A DNA stretch of 64,000 nucleotides from Branchinecta lynchi (GCA_023053575.1 JAKZAP010000016.1:6320046-6384045); one strand, 5' to 3'; counted from the first letter of the stretch, positions 1-10,528 are shown. The notes: a model not told the origin generated them from the sequence alone. Translations and numbers: made by a program.

Positions 1-384
1 AGTGCTACGTCAACTGGTGTGGCTTGCTCCAGAAGATTGGTGACGATCTCGTAGGACTCTAGGACTCTCGAGGTTTTAAGATAAAGTCGATGCAGTCCGA
101 AAATTCTTTGTTGAAACAGTATACGGCGATGAAAAAAAAAGAGAAGAAATATGCGAGTGAGCCAAATTCTTCCTAATAATTTTGTCATCTAGACAGCAGT
201 GCCATTCACCTCAACCTCAAGGTTTGTGAGTTTCTGACAACGTGTTATTCTTAAGAATTAAAAATACTTTCAGTCAAGCTGAAGTGGCGAAATTAGGATG
301 AAAATATAGAGGTTTTAATTGTAGCAAGCATGGAAATGTTCCTACTTGTTGGACGTGCTTCTGGTCGATGATACGGGGTGAGAG

Positions 385-2093
385 AGGGGCCAAAACGTAA
401 GTGGAGGGATACCTATGACATCGCAAAAGTTGTCCGTCTGTCCTTCCGTCGGTCTGTTAGCACGATAACCGTCAAAGGGGTTGAGATATTTTGTTCAAAT
501 TTGGCACGATAACTCTTTGGGTCAAAGTACAGGTCAAGTTCGAAGATGGGCTCTGTAGCTCTATATCTAGGGGTGGGGTTTCAAATTTAGGGGCATTAAA
601 ATATTTTTAAAAGCTATTGAGATAGTTGATTTAGGGGTAAGGAGACATGCTGAATCCGAATATGGAAGTTATTTTCTTGCCTGACTAGTGGTTCACCCGG
701 AATCCGGCGAAAACCGGACACACATTTTGTCGACCAGTTTTCGGCTATAGCAGTCCTACCCCTTTATTCTCAAACTAGTATAGCTCTGCGCCTGGATGTC
801 GGCATTCATTTGTTTATTCTGTCTGACGTCGGAGAGACCTAGTGTAATCGAAGTTCGAAGGGGTTGATATATAATGTTCAAGCGAGGATGTTGTTCAATG
901 AGGATTTTTGGTAAAGTTCCGGTCAAGTTCGTAGATGGGTCCTTTAGATCTTTAGAGGCAGAGGAGGGCTTTCGAATTTAGGGTATCCGGCGAAAACCGG
1001 ACACAAAATTTTTCATCCAGGTTTCGGCTATAGCAGTCCTACCCCTTTATTCTCAAATTAGTATAGCTCTGCGCGTGGATCCGGCATTCATTTGTTTATT
1101 CTATGTCACGTCGGAGACATCTAGTGTAATCGAAGGTGGAAGGGGTTGATATGTAATGTGTAAGCGACGATATTGTTCAATGAGTACAGGTCAAGTTCGT
1201 AGATGGGTCCTTTATCTTAGAGGCAGAGGTGGGGTTTCGGATTTACGGTAAAAATAAGTATGCTTTATAAGCTAATAAGATATTCATTGAGGGGGTAAAG
1301 AGGTCTTCTGAATCCATATCTGAGCTTGGTTTTCTTGCTGAAAAAATGGTTCATCACGAATTTGGCGGATACTGGAAATTTGGTTGAAGCTCAAAGTCGT
1401 TTCTGAAATCGATTAGAGATTCGATATCGGGGCGAGGAGACATGCTGAATCCATTTTTGAACTTTACTTTAACAGTAAAAATGTTCAAGGAATCTGACGA
1501 CAGACTGACATGACCCAATTGTTTGAATCAAATTGGTCCCCTTTTCTAGTAGGCTAGGCTATGCTGTCAAAACATTGTGTGTATTCTGAGATGTCTGTGC
1601 ATTGATAGCATATTGTAAGCCTCATCATGCACACGCAGTTTGGTTTTTCCGTCTGTTGCGAAAGAGTTGCCTGCGAGGGGCTGCCCACTCTTGATTTAGA
1701 TGTACATCAGGTGTCGGGTGCCGACACGGGTTGCAACGTGTTTGAACATTACAATCAGCATAACCCCTCTAACACAACCACGCTGATTTTCTTGCTTGCC
1801 GTGTTTTGCTATACCTTCGATGTGTATCACACTGTCGTCGGTTTTCTGCGAGAAGTTTTTCCATCAGGAAAACCGGTTTTGTAAATTGCTTCCCTGTTTT
1901 CGCTACCAGTCAATGGTTCTCGGAAAAGGCTTAACACAGCAAAAAACGTGGGTTATTTGTTGAAAGCACATACTAGTTTTAAAGTATTCAAATATTTTAA
2001 AATACTGTAAGTTGAAGAGTAAATAGTGCGAGGGGTCCTTTAAAGGTTTGCTAAGTAAGATTTAAGAAAATCTGTTAGATTTTTGGGATCCCA
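385..2093 (+). repeat. GGATCCC-ended tandem-unit repeat (family G, copy 1)
   Basis: The left side carries the family start, CAAAACGTAAGTGGAGGGA, followed by the conserved phrase GACATCGCAAAAGTTGTCCG. The right side ends in TTTTTGGGATCCC. The interior has units of about 140-180 bp, each with an AGGGGTAAGGAGACATGCTG-like phrase and a CCGGCGAAAACCGG-like phrase. Sequence conserved between copies continues about 20-25 bp past the right GGATCCC, so the true end may be further out. No protein is encoded. The repeat type is unknown. Confidence 0.75.
1531..2047 (+). mobile_element. Small DNA element nested in family G copy 1 (family U, copy 1)
   Basis: This block interrupts the family G phrase that reads uninterrupted at 34940-34970 (reverse) and 61430-61450 (reverse). 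It starts TGGTCCCC and ends GAGGGGTCCTTTAAAG, next to GTAAATAGTGCGAG-like sequence. Relatives lie at 40101-40419 and 39181-39485. The short reading frame at 1627-1884 lies inside it and is not treated as a gene. It resembles a non-autonomous cut-and-paste element, but the TIR is short and eroded. Confidence 0.6.
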
Positions 2094-2403
2094 TCGAAAC
2101 CTTGGACTTGTTCAGCTTTGTTTTTAATTCTTCGCAGTTATTCACAATTTTTCAGCGAGTATTCGGAATTTTCGCAAGATAAAATGGATGTATTTAACTT
2201 TTACATCTATACACCGAGCACATGAAAGCAGGAAGTCGATAGAACATCTCATTTCCAGAGCAAAATAACACTAGGGAATAGCATCGAAAGGACCCAATCG
2301 AACAGCAAAAACAGCAGCCGTGTCCAGAATGAAATCACAGCACCAGCTTTAACTCCAACCAGTTTTCGGAGAAGAGATATTTAAGGAAGAATCTTTAATT
2401 GTT

Positions 2404-2795
2404 TTTCCACAAGTTCATTTTCCAACTTGAGCGGCTTGATCCTGAAGAGGACCGTTGCCAAGAAGGGCAGAAATATAGCTGTACTAAAATGTAGCTGACT
2501 TATCCGTTTTACACCGTCAAATATCACCTAAGGGTGATCTAGAGTCTGGAACTTATTTTGAAAATATTAGCTCTCGTAGGAATGTGTATAATAGTAGTAA
2601 TATGTTTGACGGTGCAAAATGGATAAGTCAGCTACACATTTTGTTAAAGCTATATTTCGGCCCTTCTTGGCAAGGGTCCTCTTCAGGCTCAAGCCGCTCA
2701 AGCTTCAGCGACTTGAGCCTGAAGAGGACCATATAGCTCTAATAAAATGTATTGCTGACTTATCCGTTTTGCACCGTCAAATATTTCCTTTACGG
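2404..2795. repeat. Inverted pair of hammerhead-motif repeats
   Basis: Two units face each other around 2520-2640, and a third, deleted unit follows at about 2703-2795. Each carries CTGAAGAGGACC followed by GTAGCTGACTTATCCGTTTT or close variants. The same repeat recurs near 4297-4345, 24975-25090, 34215-34540, 44085-44235 and 53930-54065. Short stem-loop ribozyme repeats of this kind occur in Penelope-like elements and retrozymes. No reverse transcriptase is attached here. Confidence 0.65.
2646..2694 (-). ncRNA. Candidate type I hammerhead ribozyme
   Basis: On the minus strand the order is a stem I strand ending GAGC, then CUGAAGA (fits CUGANGA), then a stem II hairpin of GG(A)CCCUU against AAGGGCC, then GAAA, then UAUA, then GCUU. 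GAGC pairs with GCUU (one G-U). Stem III would be the minimal self-complementary AUAU that is typical of dimeric hammerheads, with AUA as the NUH cleavage triplet. The core residues are intact. Activity is inferred, not shown. Confidence 0.45.
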
Positions 2796-3310
2796 CCTTG
2801 TAACTGTTATTTTTTCACAAGTGTTTTCAGGCTCACGATTCTCGACCCGTGTTAGTCACAAGTCGTTTTTACGGAGCGCGTCCTGACGGGAGTTCCGTGT
2901 TCTGTGGCTTCAAGCGTTTTTAGCTCCCGTGTTTCTTTCGAGTTCGACACCGAATCCACACAAACGGATTCGGTAGACTATCAAATCCTGTGCGGGGGGG
3001 GGGGGGGGGAGGATGGGGGCCAAGATTGTTTTGTCGTCATTAAAATTTTTATCAAACATATAATATGTACAGTCTTGCAGTCATAATTTAAGTTTATCTC
3101 AACGGTCGAGCACAACTTGCTTCCCAGAATTAATACCTACAAACTTAATGAGGGAAATAAATAAATAAATAATATCTTTAATAAATAAACTGCTCTCTGA
3201 AGTCTTTTTGGCGTCAACTTAGCTCTGATTTGGAGGTTAACTCAGGAAGCTACTTGGAATCTCTCACTCGTTGGAATCAACCCTGGGATATCAATCTTCT
3301 TTTCTTTTAG

Positions 3311-3505
3311 AGCAAACGGCAAGTCTTACGTCTGTGACGTCAATGGCTTCAGTTTTGTCAAAAATTCACCCAAATACTACGACGATTGTGCCAAAATTAT
3401 CGGCAACATGATTCTGAGGAATTTGGCTCCCACGCTTCACATCCCGTGGTCTGTTCCATTTCAACTTGATGACCCTCCCATCGTGCCAACTACAGTTGGC
3501 AAAAT
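3311..3505 (+). CDS. PPIP5K: PPIP5K exon: end of ATP-grasp kinase domain
   Basis: First visible exon of a diphosphoinositol pentakisphosphate kinase. These enzymes phosphorylate InsP6 and 5-InsP7 on the 1-position using an N-terminal ATP-grasp domain. The translation begins [19 protein letters not shown], matching the family's conserved [11 protein letters not shown] segment. In ATP-grasp PPIP5Ks this stretch carries metal/nucleotide-binding Asp and Asn residues. It then runs through [11 protein letters not shown] and ends at VPTTVGKM before the phosphatase-like domain. The acceptor is TTTCTTTTAG and the donor GTAAGT. The exon enters with one base completing a codon and leaves with two bases of an ATG codon. 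The part of the kinase domain encoded upstream lies outside the window. Confidence 0.96.
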
Positions 3506-3650
3506 GTAAGTCGTAATTATTGATCCTAAGAGAGAAAATAACCACATGTACAATGTGTAGACTTTCATAAGACTCGAATGTTGACTTTCTTTTTATGTAA
3601 TGGCCTATTTATATCAATGGCCTATTTTTTGCATTATGTTATTATTATTA

Positions 3651-3914
3651 ATAATACGTAGGTGGCACTTTACACAAGGGACTTGTACCGGGACCAATAA
3701 ACCAGAAACAGTTTTTTCGGATTCAATTTAGAAGTCTAGGACTCCATTGTCAGAGCCACGTAGACATACCAGGACCCACAAGGCGGGGTCACATGGTGAA
3801 AACCAAATGCATCCGACAATGGAGGCCTAGACTTCTAAATTAAATTCAAAAAACTGTTTCTGGTTTATTAGTCACGGTACAAGTCCTTTGTGTAAAGTGC
3901 CATCTACGTATTAT
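3651..3914. mobile_element. Foldback MITE with ~100-bp arms
   Basis: The left arm (3651-3755) begins ATAATACGTAGGTGGCACTT. The right arm (3818-3914) is its near-complete inverse, ending AAGTGCCATCTACGTATTAT. Each arm includes AAACCAGAAACAGTTTTTT or its inverse, and the loop is about 60 bp. There is no coding capacity, which is typical of a miniature inverted-repeat element. Its superfamily is undetermined. Confidence 0.85.
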
Positions 3915-4040
3915 TTTTAATTTCCGTTAATTTCCGAGGATGTGAACTGGTTAGATCAATCTGCCTTCGGGCGGGATCACTATCCCTATGGCCGTCTTCT
4001 ACGAGACCATTGTAGTGGTTTGCGAACTCTGTTCACACGC

Positions 4041-4115
4041 CCCTCGGTAGCTCAAATGGTAAGAGCCCTTCTTGTACGCATAATGTTTGAGTGCGTAACG
4101 TTCAACCGCGCATCC
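4041..4115 (+). repeat. Degenerate tRNA-like sequence
   Basis: TAGCTCAAATGGTAAGAGCC resembles a pol III A box. About 45 bases later ACGTTCAACC weakly resembles a B box. I could not fold a convincing cloverleaf or assign an anticodon. A SINE head or tRNA pseudogene is more likely than a working tRNA. Confidence 0.3.
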
Positions 4116-4433
4116 TTGTTTTATCTAAATATTCCTTGACCCCAAGCTAACTTTGAAACAAACAAAACAAAGATCAAACAATTTGGTTGGACAACCACGA
4201 AATTTTGAACCTGAATTATACAATAAATCAAATCAGTCAATCAATCAAACATATATTCAAATAATTCATAAAAAGATATGGCAGCTTTTTGTTCTGCCAA
4301 AGCATCGTAGCTGACATATCCGTTTTATGCATTAGTTGAATACCTGTTTTATATCTGTTATGAAAGTCTGACAGTGGACTTCGCCTATTTGTAAATCCGG
4401 CAATGCTTATGTAGTTTCATTCCCTCGGCTCAG

Positions 4434-4520
4434 GATGGAACTTCGCTGCGTCGTAGCAGTCATGAGACATGGAGATCGGACACCAAAGCAGAAAATGAAG
4501 ATGGAAGTGAGACATCCTTG
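4434..4520 (+). CDS. PPIP5K: PPIP5K exon: RHGDRTP phosphatase-like motif
   Basis: An 87-nt exon encoding [20 protein letters not shown] followed by [15 protein letters not shown] is the signature of the histidine acid phosphatase fold, where the His is the phospho-accepting nucleophile in active phosphatases. In PPIP5Ks this domain hydrolyses the pyrophosphates made by the kinase half, so the two domains oppose each other. The acceptor is CCCTCGGCTCAG and the donor GTAAGT. It enters with one base completing ATG and leaves with TG, which pairs with C of the next exon to give Cys where vertebrate proteins have a different residue. The catalytic Arg and His are intact. Confidence 0.97.
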
Positions 4521-5231
4521 GTAAGTAAATGCAAAATATTTAAGGTTATGGAGAGGTTACGACAAAAGCATGCAGAATTTGATTTCTTCAGTGTTTTGCC
4601 CGACAAACGTTTGCACGATTTTATTTCTTGCCTATAAAAACATCCGATGTGCCGACGAATCGACCGATGCCTGATAAAAAGCATAAAAAATATTATTTTT
4701 TCTGTGTTTGCCTGTGTTGCTCATGGTTGCGACCACTGGCAGATGTAACACATCCAAGGCATTAATCAGATTCATTTGGTTCTAATTCGTGACTGACTTC
4801 GATAATTCATCCAACTTTTATTCAGTCCGCATCGATTGCGCCTCATTCAGTCCGTAATTCGTAAATTCGGTGATTTAACCTGTTTATTTGGTCTGTTTTT
4901 TGTTCTTTTCGTTGAGTGTTTGTGTTGCCATGACCCTCGCACTTTTTTGCAACAAATATCTACCATATCATATCATAGTAGACTACATTATGATATGGCA
5001 TGATCAGGGGCGTCCGGAGGGTGGGGGGAGGGGCGGCCACTGGCAGATGTAACACATCTAAGGATGCAGAAAATGCACTAAGCTCCGTCCTTGGTCAGTT
5101 GCCAGATCGGGCAGTCAAAAGTCTATCTGGATTAGAAATGAGATCAGAGCACGGTTTCTCACCCTTCATCAGAACCCTGTCTTCAACAGAACCCCAGGAT
5201 GTACCCTATGAAAAATTTGTAGCCTGCTTAG

Positions 5232-5475
5232 TTGTATGATAGTTGTACGAAAAAGTTGCATGTTGAAATTTGATAGTAAAGAGTATATCATTTAATGTGA
5301 CTCAGACTGGGCCAATCTTAAGCAGTAGTATCCAGTAGCATTCGATCTTGCTACATTAGCATCCAGTCTTGCTAATAGTAGCTAGCATGCAGTAGAATGC
5401 AGTTACACGGTAGCCTTCAAGTCGAAGCATGTAGTTGCATCCGTTAGTACTGCATGCTACTTTTTGCAGTAGTGA
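5232..5475. mobile_element. Imperfect foldback element related to the ends of the 46.7-50.9 kb element
   Basis: The left part has GTTGTACGAAAAAGTTGCATG and the right part has ACTGCATGCTACTTTTTGC in inverse orientation. The middle has repeated TAGCATNCAGT-type phrases. The same terminal phrase, GTTGTACGAAAAAGTAGCAT, occurs at 46715 and, inverted, at about 50810-50860. This is therefore probably a deleted relative of that large element. Confidence 0.6.
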
Positions 5476-5881
5476 ACTTCTTTAGACCCATATCCTCTGG
5501 TGTCGCTAGTTTTAGGCCGTATATTTCCTCACTGTGGCATTTCAGCAGGTTGAGTGAAAAAGGCTTCCAAGAATTTTCTGTTTCTTAAGGCGCGGTTTGA
5601 CCGGTCGTGTTTTTGTTTGTCCGTCGCGATATTTAACTGTCGCAGTGATGACTTGCGTGGTTTTTAATCGCGCTTTGTCCCGAACAATCCGCGAGGAGGC
5701 ACGACCCCTGTTCTAATTTTCTTTTTCTTCTTCCTTAAGAGTTGATAGTCAGGATCCCTGTTCTCCCTGTCAAATTTTGATGTTCGGAACCTTGTTTTGT
5801 ACGGTTTGAGGAACAAACGTAGTTTACTTGGTTCGTACTGTTATCGAACAAGTCACAGACTTTTTGAAATTCGTCAATAAT

Positions 5882-6291
5882 AGTTGCATTTTTGCAGGTA
5901 CCATGGTATCTGATACCACGGTCCAAAGTCGTCTTTGCAGTTATTGTGGTATCTGATACCACGGTCAAAAGGCGTTTTCGCAGTTACCGTGGTATCTGGC
6001 CAGTTATCGAGGTATCTGGCCAGTTATCGTGGTATTTGATGTTCAGATACCACAGTCCGACCGTGGTAACTGATCTTGGTATCTGAAAAAGTCATCATAT
6101 CACTTTCATAAATTAGTGATGTGACTGTATATCAGTTTTTCTTTTGGGATGATTTCGAAAAGCGCAATTTCTGCAATTGTCGTTTTTAAAGAGCAACCGT
6201 ATATCAGATACCAAGGTAACTGCAAATACGACGAATTGCAGATCCAGTTACCGTGGTAACATATACCATGGTATCTGCAAAAACGCAACTA
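5882..6291. mobile_element. MITE family Q, copy 1
   Basis: The terminal inverted repeats begin AGTTGCATTTTTGCAGGTACC and end GGTATCTGCAAAAACGCAACT. The interior is rich in short palindromes around GATACCACGGT and TTACCGTGGTAAC. Other copies are at 10134-10528 and, split, at 51062-51331 plus 53602-53730. No transposase is encoded. Confidence 0.85.
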
Positions 6292-7237
6292 ATGTACAAC
6301 TTGGTCAACGAACAACCAAATACTTATCAAATCCGCAGCGGTGTGACTTCCATGGTTTTGACGGTCGCGGTTTTTCCCTTTTGCGGCGTTTGCCAGTTGC
6401 AGTAATGTCTTTCGTGGTATTGACCGTCCTTTTTTTATTGTTTTCAAGGTATTGAGTGGGTACCATTTAGCTGTGTCCTGGAGAAGACCCTTGACAAGCA
6501 AGGCTGGCATGTGGCCAGCAGAATTTTAGCTGGACGAATACGTGCCAATCGTTTTCTACAGTCTATAAAAAGTATCTGGAGATTACGTAGAGGCTTGGAA
6601 ATGAGCCCTTCCTACGCTGGACCCAGATTCGGCCTGTCACGTATAACTGTCTCCAGGAATTTACGTATCCGGTCAGCAGCTGTAAAGTCATAATCTATTG
6701 CAACAGAACAGGCTTTTGCCTCTAAATAGTTGCGTTTTCGATCGAAGTTTGAAGTTACCTTCAACGTTAAAGGTCTTTGTTTAAATACCGTTTTAGGTCG
6801 CCGGTCACAGTTTCTTTGTCCTTCAAACTCTGACCGTCGAACTTCGTGAGCCAGCAAGTTCGAAATTTGCTGGATTCTTCGAAGAAACGTCGACCGGGCA
6901 AGGATCACAGATTGAGCAAACGGTGAGCTTCGACTGGGTTTGAAAACGGAAATTAAGCAACCGGCTACGCTAACCGCGAACAAAACTTCGATCAGAAACG
7001 CAACCAATAACTGAGAAATTGAGTGTGTTACATTTGGAAAAGGGGGGAACCAGACGGGTATCTCGGAGTCGTCGTTTTATATTTTGTACTGGGACCTTCT
7101 TCGACTAAAGGGCCGAGTCTACACGTATACATCAGTCGCCTTTAGAACGCTACAATATTAGAGCAAGAGATCGGTTACAAACATCGTAACGACCATTATA
7201 AGCCAGGTGTGAAGCGAATAAACGTACCCTCTTTCAG

Positions 7238-7426
7238 CTTCTTCGAGCTGTTTGAAAAGTATGGTGGTTACAAAGACGGCCACTTAAAGCTGAAGAAGCC
7301 CAAACAACTCCAGGAAATTTTGGACCTGTCAAGGAACTTGCTGTCAGAGATCGAGTCGAAGAACGCAGACCCCGAAGTGGAGGTTCTGAAGGGGAAGTTG
7401 GAGCAGCTGAAAACAGTCTTAGAAAT
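7238..7426 (+). CDS. PPIP5K: PPIP5K exon: phosphatase-like domain, lysine-rich region
   Basis: A 189-nt exon encoding [20 protein letters not shown] and ending [11 protein letters not shown]. It follows directly from EVRHP of the previous exon, matching the FF-LFEK--GYK-G-LKLK-PKQLQE block that is well conserved in animal PPIP5Ks. It enters with C and leaves with AT. The acceptor is CTCTTTCAG and the donor GTAAGT. The segment [14 protein letters not shown] is less conserved and acidic, as in other family members. Its sequence resembles animal more than fungal VIP1 proteins. I am sure of the exon boundaries because both phase and homology agree. Confidence 0.97.
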
Positions 7427-7969
7427 GTAAGTTGCTTACGAATGTAAGGTTTGTTTCTCGGGTAGACTTTTCAACGAACATATTGGAGAATGCAAACAAA
7501 AAACTCGAATAAAGATCGAAGACAGCCCGGGTCCTCATATCCTATGGGGGGATATCGAGACGAAAGTGTGAGTAATTTTGTGTGCGAATGCACATAAAAG
7601 GTATTTAAGCGTTTGAGATGAGTTTGGGATAGGGAAACTAGAGGGATTAATGAAAAGTAAGAGTTTTAACGATATGGAAAGTTTAGGTAGGTTCCTCAGG
7701 GTCGCTCTACCCCACGGACAATATCCTTTTGAATCTTGACTGAGTTTAAAAGGTTCAGAAACGATGTCCCTTTAATTCTGACTTGAGTTTAAAAGGTAAA
7801 CCAGATAAAACTATAACTATAAGGATATGAAGACCCTTCGTAACACAGGCTTTACAGGTTGAAGGTATGCTAGTCTTGTTGAATTTTTGGTAACATGGCC
7901 AGTCGGCATTTTTTGTGGCTTTTCACTCGTTATAAGAATGGTACAACGACAGCCTAAGTCAAAATAGTG

Positions 7970-8628
7970 AAATTGGCCATATTCCTGTTCAGCGCTTCCA
8001 AGCGGACTAGTTTCTGTTAATCCCTCCATGCCTCACCGTCATTACTTGGATCAGACATGGCAAAATAGATCCACAGGTTAGTGAGTGGAAAACCTGTCAT
8101 CTGTGTCCCAGGTAATGGAGGTTTTACATATGTTTTAGCAGCAGAAAGGGAAAGCGACCCACCACCCTATGGATTCGACTTTTTAGTATGTCTTAACCAA
8201 CACTTGTGTAGACATATTTAAACACCGGAAAGATTTCTTCTGATGGGGAAATTGTGTTTTTAGTGCTAAGAAAGTATTCAGTGTAAATTAAAAATATAAA
8301 GAGTGTGTTAGTGTGTATATGCGCATGTAAGATTGTTTACTTTTTGTTTCGTTTTGTTGCATGATGGCCGGATGGCTTTAATGTGCAAATAAATCATTCA
8401 TTCATTCATAGTAAAAAGTCGAATCCATAGGATAGTGGGTCGCTTTCCCTTTCTGCTGCTGAAACATATGCAAAACCTCCAATACCTGGGACACAGATGA
8501 CAGGTTTTCCACTTACTAACCTGTGGATCTATTTTACCATGTCTGATCCAAATAATGACGGTGAGGCATGGGGGGATTAACAGAAACTAGTCCGCTTGGA
8601 AGCGCTGAACAGGAATATGTCCAATTGG
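7970..8628. repeat. Inverted repeat with ~220-bp arms
   Basis: The left arm at 7970-8190 includes CTTCCAAGCGGACTAGTTTC. The right arm at 8408-8628 includes the inverse, GAAACTAGTCCGCTTGGAAG. The two differ at few positions by eye. The spacer carries GGCCGGATGGCTTTAATGTG followed by an ATTC-repeat tail, which looks like a LINE 3' end. It could be a foldback element or two opposed insertions. Confidence 0.85.
8330..8410 (+). mobile_element. LINE-like 3' tail
   Basis: A GGATGGCTTTAATGTGCAAATAAA-type end runs into (ATTC)n at 8393-8409. This form is typical of CR1/L2/RTE-type LINE 3' ends. No coding part is attached. Confidence 0.5.
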
Positions 8629-8871
8629 CAATGATGAATGAGAAGGATAATAAGTCCGTGGAACGCAAGCTTCGTGAATGTACCTTTCTCGTAATTGATT
8701 TTTCTAAAGTTAGTTAGAAGCATCTTCCAATTGCTCTGATCTAGTTGAATATCAGAGGAACGAAGCTAGAACCCAATTGTTGCATTAAAAGAAAAAAAAA
8801 TCTCATGAGATAGCTTGCGTAAGGCATCCGTTTTTGCTTTGTGCCTTAGAGCCAGTACTTTTTTCTTTTTT

Positions 8872-9690
8872 TTTCAATTTATTTAATAATAAAGCAAAAC
8901 ATATCTCTCGTGGGCAGAGTCCAAATACGATGTTTTTGTAGTCATAAACAGAGATAAAATAAGTTGTCAACAAATAATTTAAAAGAAAATAAAAATAACA
9001 AGGCAGATAAATGCTAAAGATCATTGTACTGCTTTACAAAGCTAGGCACAAAGCTTCTACTGTAGCGCATAGTGTTACATTAGTCAGTTTGGGAACCTTT
9101 TCAGCCACTTCTCGGGGGGGGGGGGGGGGGACGAGATCTTACAGGAATAAAGGGTGGGGAAAGGAATGAACGGTACATGGGGTGCTGGAGAAGGTAGGAG
9201 CCAAAGTTGCGGCATAGTTTTCCGCGGCGGGAAGAAAAGGATTCAATTTTAAATTCTTTGAGGTAAAAAGAGTATGGTAGGGGGGAACCACAATAGATAA
9301 TTTGGAGCGATCTCTTCTGAACTCGCTCTATTGTATCAGTTTCACCTTGAGAGCAAAGTGCCAAACCGGACAAGCATATTCGACTAAGGGTCGAATAAAA
9401 GAGCAAAACATTAGCTTTAGCTTGTCCTTAGGAACCCGAAACTTTTTTAGTGTTTTTAGCATTTGAATTGCGCTGTTAGATTTCTTTACAATTGTCTTTG
9501 TATCTTCGTGCCATGAAAGGTCAGAAGAGATCACTACACCTAGTAGCGTTGTTTTATCACTGATGAGCCCGGGGTCGATAGGAGGTTCTAAAGACGTGCG
9601 AGTTTTTCTAAGAAAAGAAAAGGTCGTAACCGAGCACTTATCTTTATTCACGACATATTCATTTCAATCGCTTCTAAGTTTACTAATGTT
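8872..9690 (-). pseudogene. 5'-truncated LINE, reverse transcriptase C-terminus (broken)
   Basis: The minus-strand frame 9651-9328 encodes a segment with LLGVVISSDLSWHEDTKTI, SNSAIQMLKTLKKF and FIRPLVEYACPVWH. These are characteristic of the end of the RT domain in CR1/Jockey-clade non-LTR retrotransposons. The frame shifts near 9330-9400 into a second one containing IERVQKRSLQIIY, the next conserved block. It then runs into a G run at 9115-9130 and an (AAT)-rich tail near 8872-8895. It is dead: 5'-truncated and frameshifted. The reverse transcriptase would copy LINE RNA at nicked target DNA. Confidence 0.85.
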
Positions 9691-9872
9691 TCTAAGTACT
9701 AATGTTCCTGTAGCCTAGATGTCAGTGGCCTATTTTTGCATATTATTATTTGCATATTATTACCAGTAACAGATGTCACCGATCATCACTCATGGAGCAA
9801 CTACAGATACATTGGACGTTAATCGATCCGAAGTGCGAATTAAGGTAATTAATTAAGTTATTTAATTTCTAG

Positions 9873-9958
9873 GTACGGCCATTTTTCAGGAATAAATCGG
9901 AAAGTCCAGATCAAGTATCAGCCGAAGGGAAGGCCCTCTCACTCAAGTAGCGAAGATG
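9873..9958 (+). CDS. PPIP5K: PPIP5K exon: [10 protein letters not shown] block
   Basis: An 86-nt exon encoding [20 protein letters not shown] and [20 protein letters not shown] is nearly invariant in animal PPIP5Ks within the phosphatase-like domain. The Ser-rich end (SHSSSED) matches a variable, often acidic/serine linker in that domain. The acceptor is AATTTCTAG and the donor GTAAGC. The first base completes the ATG left by the previous exon, and the last base, G, starts the next codon. Confidence 0.96.
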
Positions 9959-10133
9959 GTAAGCACCGCGAACTCATTTATTATTTTCACTAATAGTACA
10001 CACGTAAATTAACAAATACTACCGGCAGAGGGCAAAGCACGAGTGGCGCGGGATTGAAAAATACAAAAAATTACCCTCTTCAAAATACAAGAAAAACAGT
10101 AGTAGTCCCCAGTTCAAACTCCAATAAACTATT

Positions 10134-10528
10134 AGTTGCGTTTTTGCAGATAGCATGGTATCTGATACGACGGTCTAAAGTCGTTTTTGCAGTTGTGGTA
10201 TCTGATACCACAGTCAAAAGGCATTTTTTGCGGTTACCGTGGTATCTGATATTCGGATACCACGGTCCGACCATGGTAACTGGTCCTGGTATCTGAAAAG
10301 TCATCTCACCTTCATCAAATTTTGTCAGATTGATGAGAAAGTAGTTTAGCACTTAGTGATGGAACTAACTGGATATCAGTTTTTCGTTTGGGATGACTTC
10401 GAAAAGTGCAACTTCGGCAATAGTCGTTTTTGCAGAGCAACCGTGTATCACATACCACGATATCTGCAAAATCTACTAATTTTAGATCCAGTGGTAACAG
10501 ATACCATGATATCTGCGAAAACGCAACA
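10134..10528. mobile_element. MITE family Q, copy 2
   Basis: The ends are AGTTGCGTTTTTGCAGAT and ATATCTGCGAAAACGCAAC. The interior matches copy 1, with GATACCACAGTC and TTACCGTGGTATCTGATA. It includes the uninterrupted phrase CAGTTTTTCGTTTGGGATGA, which shows the empty-site arrangement for the family H insertion in copy 3. Confidence 0.85.

Larger units (their letters stand above)
1..3310. other. Upstream intron, repeat-filled
   Basis: No exon is recognisable before the acceptor at 3309-3310, so this is taken as the 3' part of an intron whose upstream exons lie left of the window. It holds a GGATCCC-ended repeat (about 385-2093) interrupted by a second element (about 1531-2047), hammerhead-like repeats (2404-2795), a G run near 2994-3009 and an (AAAT)n stretch near 3158-3187. 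I recognise nothing in 1-380. Confidence 0.7.
3506..4433. other. Intron 1: palindromic MITE and tRNA-like fragment
   Basis: This holds the foldback element at 3651-3914, a weak tRNA-like stretch at 4041-4115, and a fragment of the hammerhead-motif repeat at about 4285-4345 (with CGTAGCTGACATATCCGTTT). No other structure was recognised. Confidence 0.8.
4521..7237. other. Intron 2
   Basis: It contains a MITE at about 5232-5475 and family Q copy 1 at 5882-6291. The phrase CTGGCAGATGTAACACATC occurs twice (4737 and 5039). I recognise nothing in 6300-7237 beyond an overlapping set of unsupported short frames. Confidence 0.7.
7427..9872. other. Intron 3: inverted repeat and LINE remnant
   Basis: This holds a 220-bp-arm inverted repeat (7970-8628) with a LINE-like 3' tail in its loop, and a minus-strand LINE remnant (8872-9690). 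Nothing is recognised at 7440-7960 or 9700-9860. Confidence 0.75.

Noticed and set aside
1627..1884. 85-codon frame as a small cysteine-rich gene
   Set aside because: It falls inside a family U insertion. The related copy at 40.2 kb breaks the frame.
4041..4115. Functional tRNA gene
   Set aside because: The A-box-like part is fair, but the B box is poor and no complete cloverleaf or anticodon arm could be drawn.
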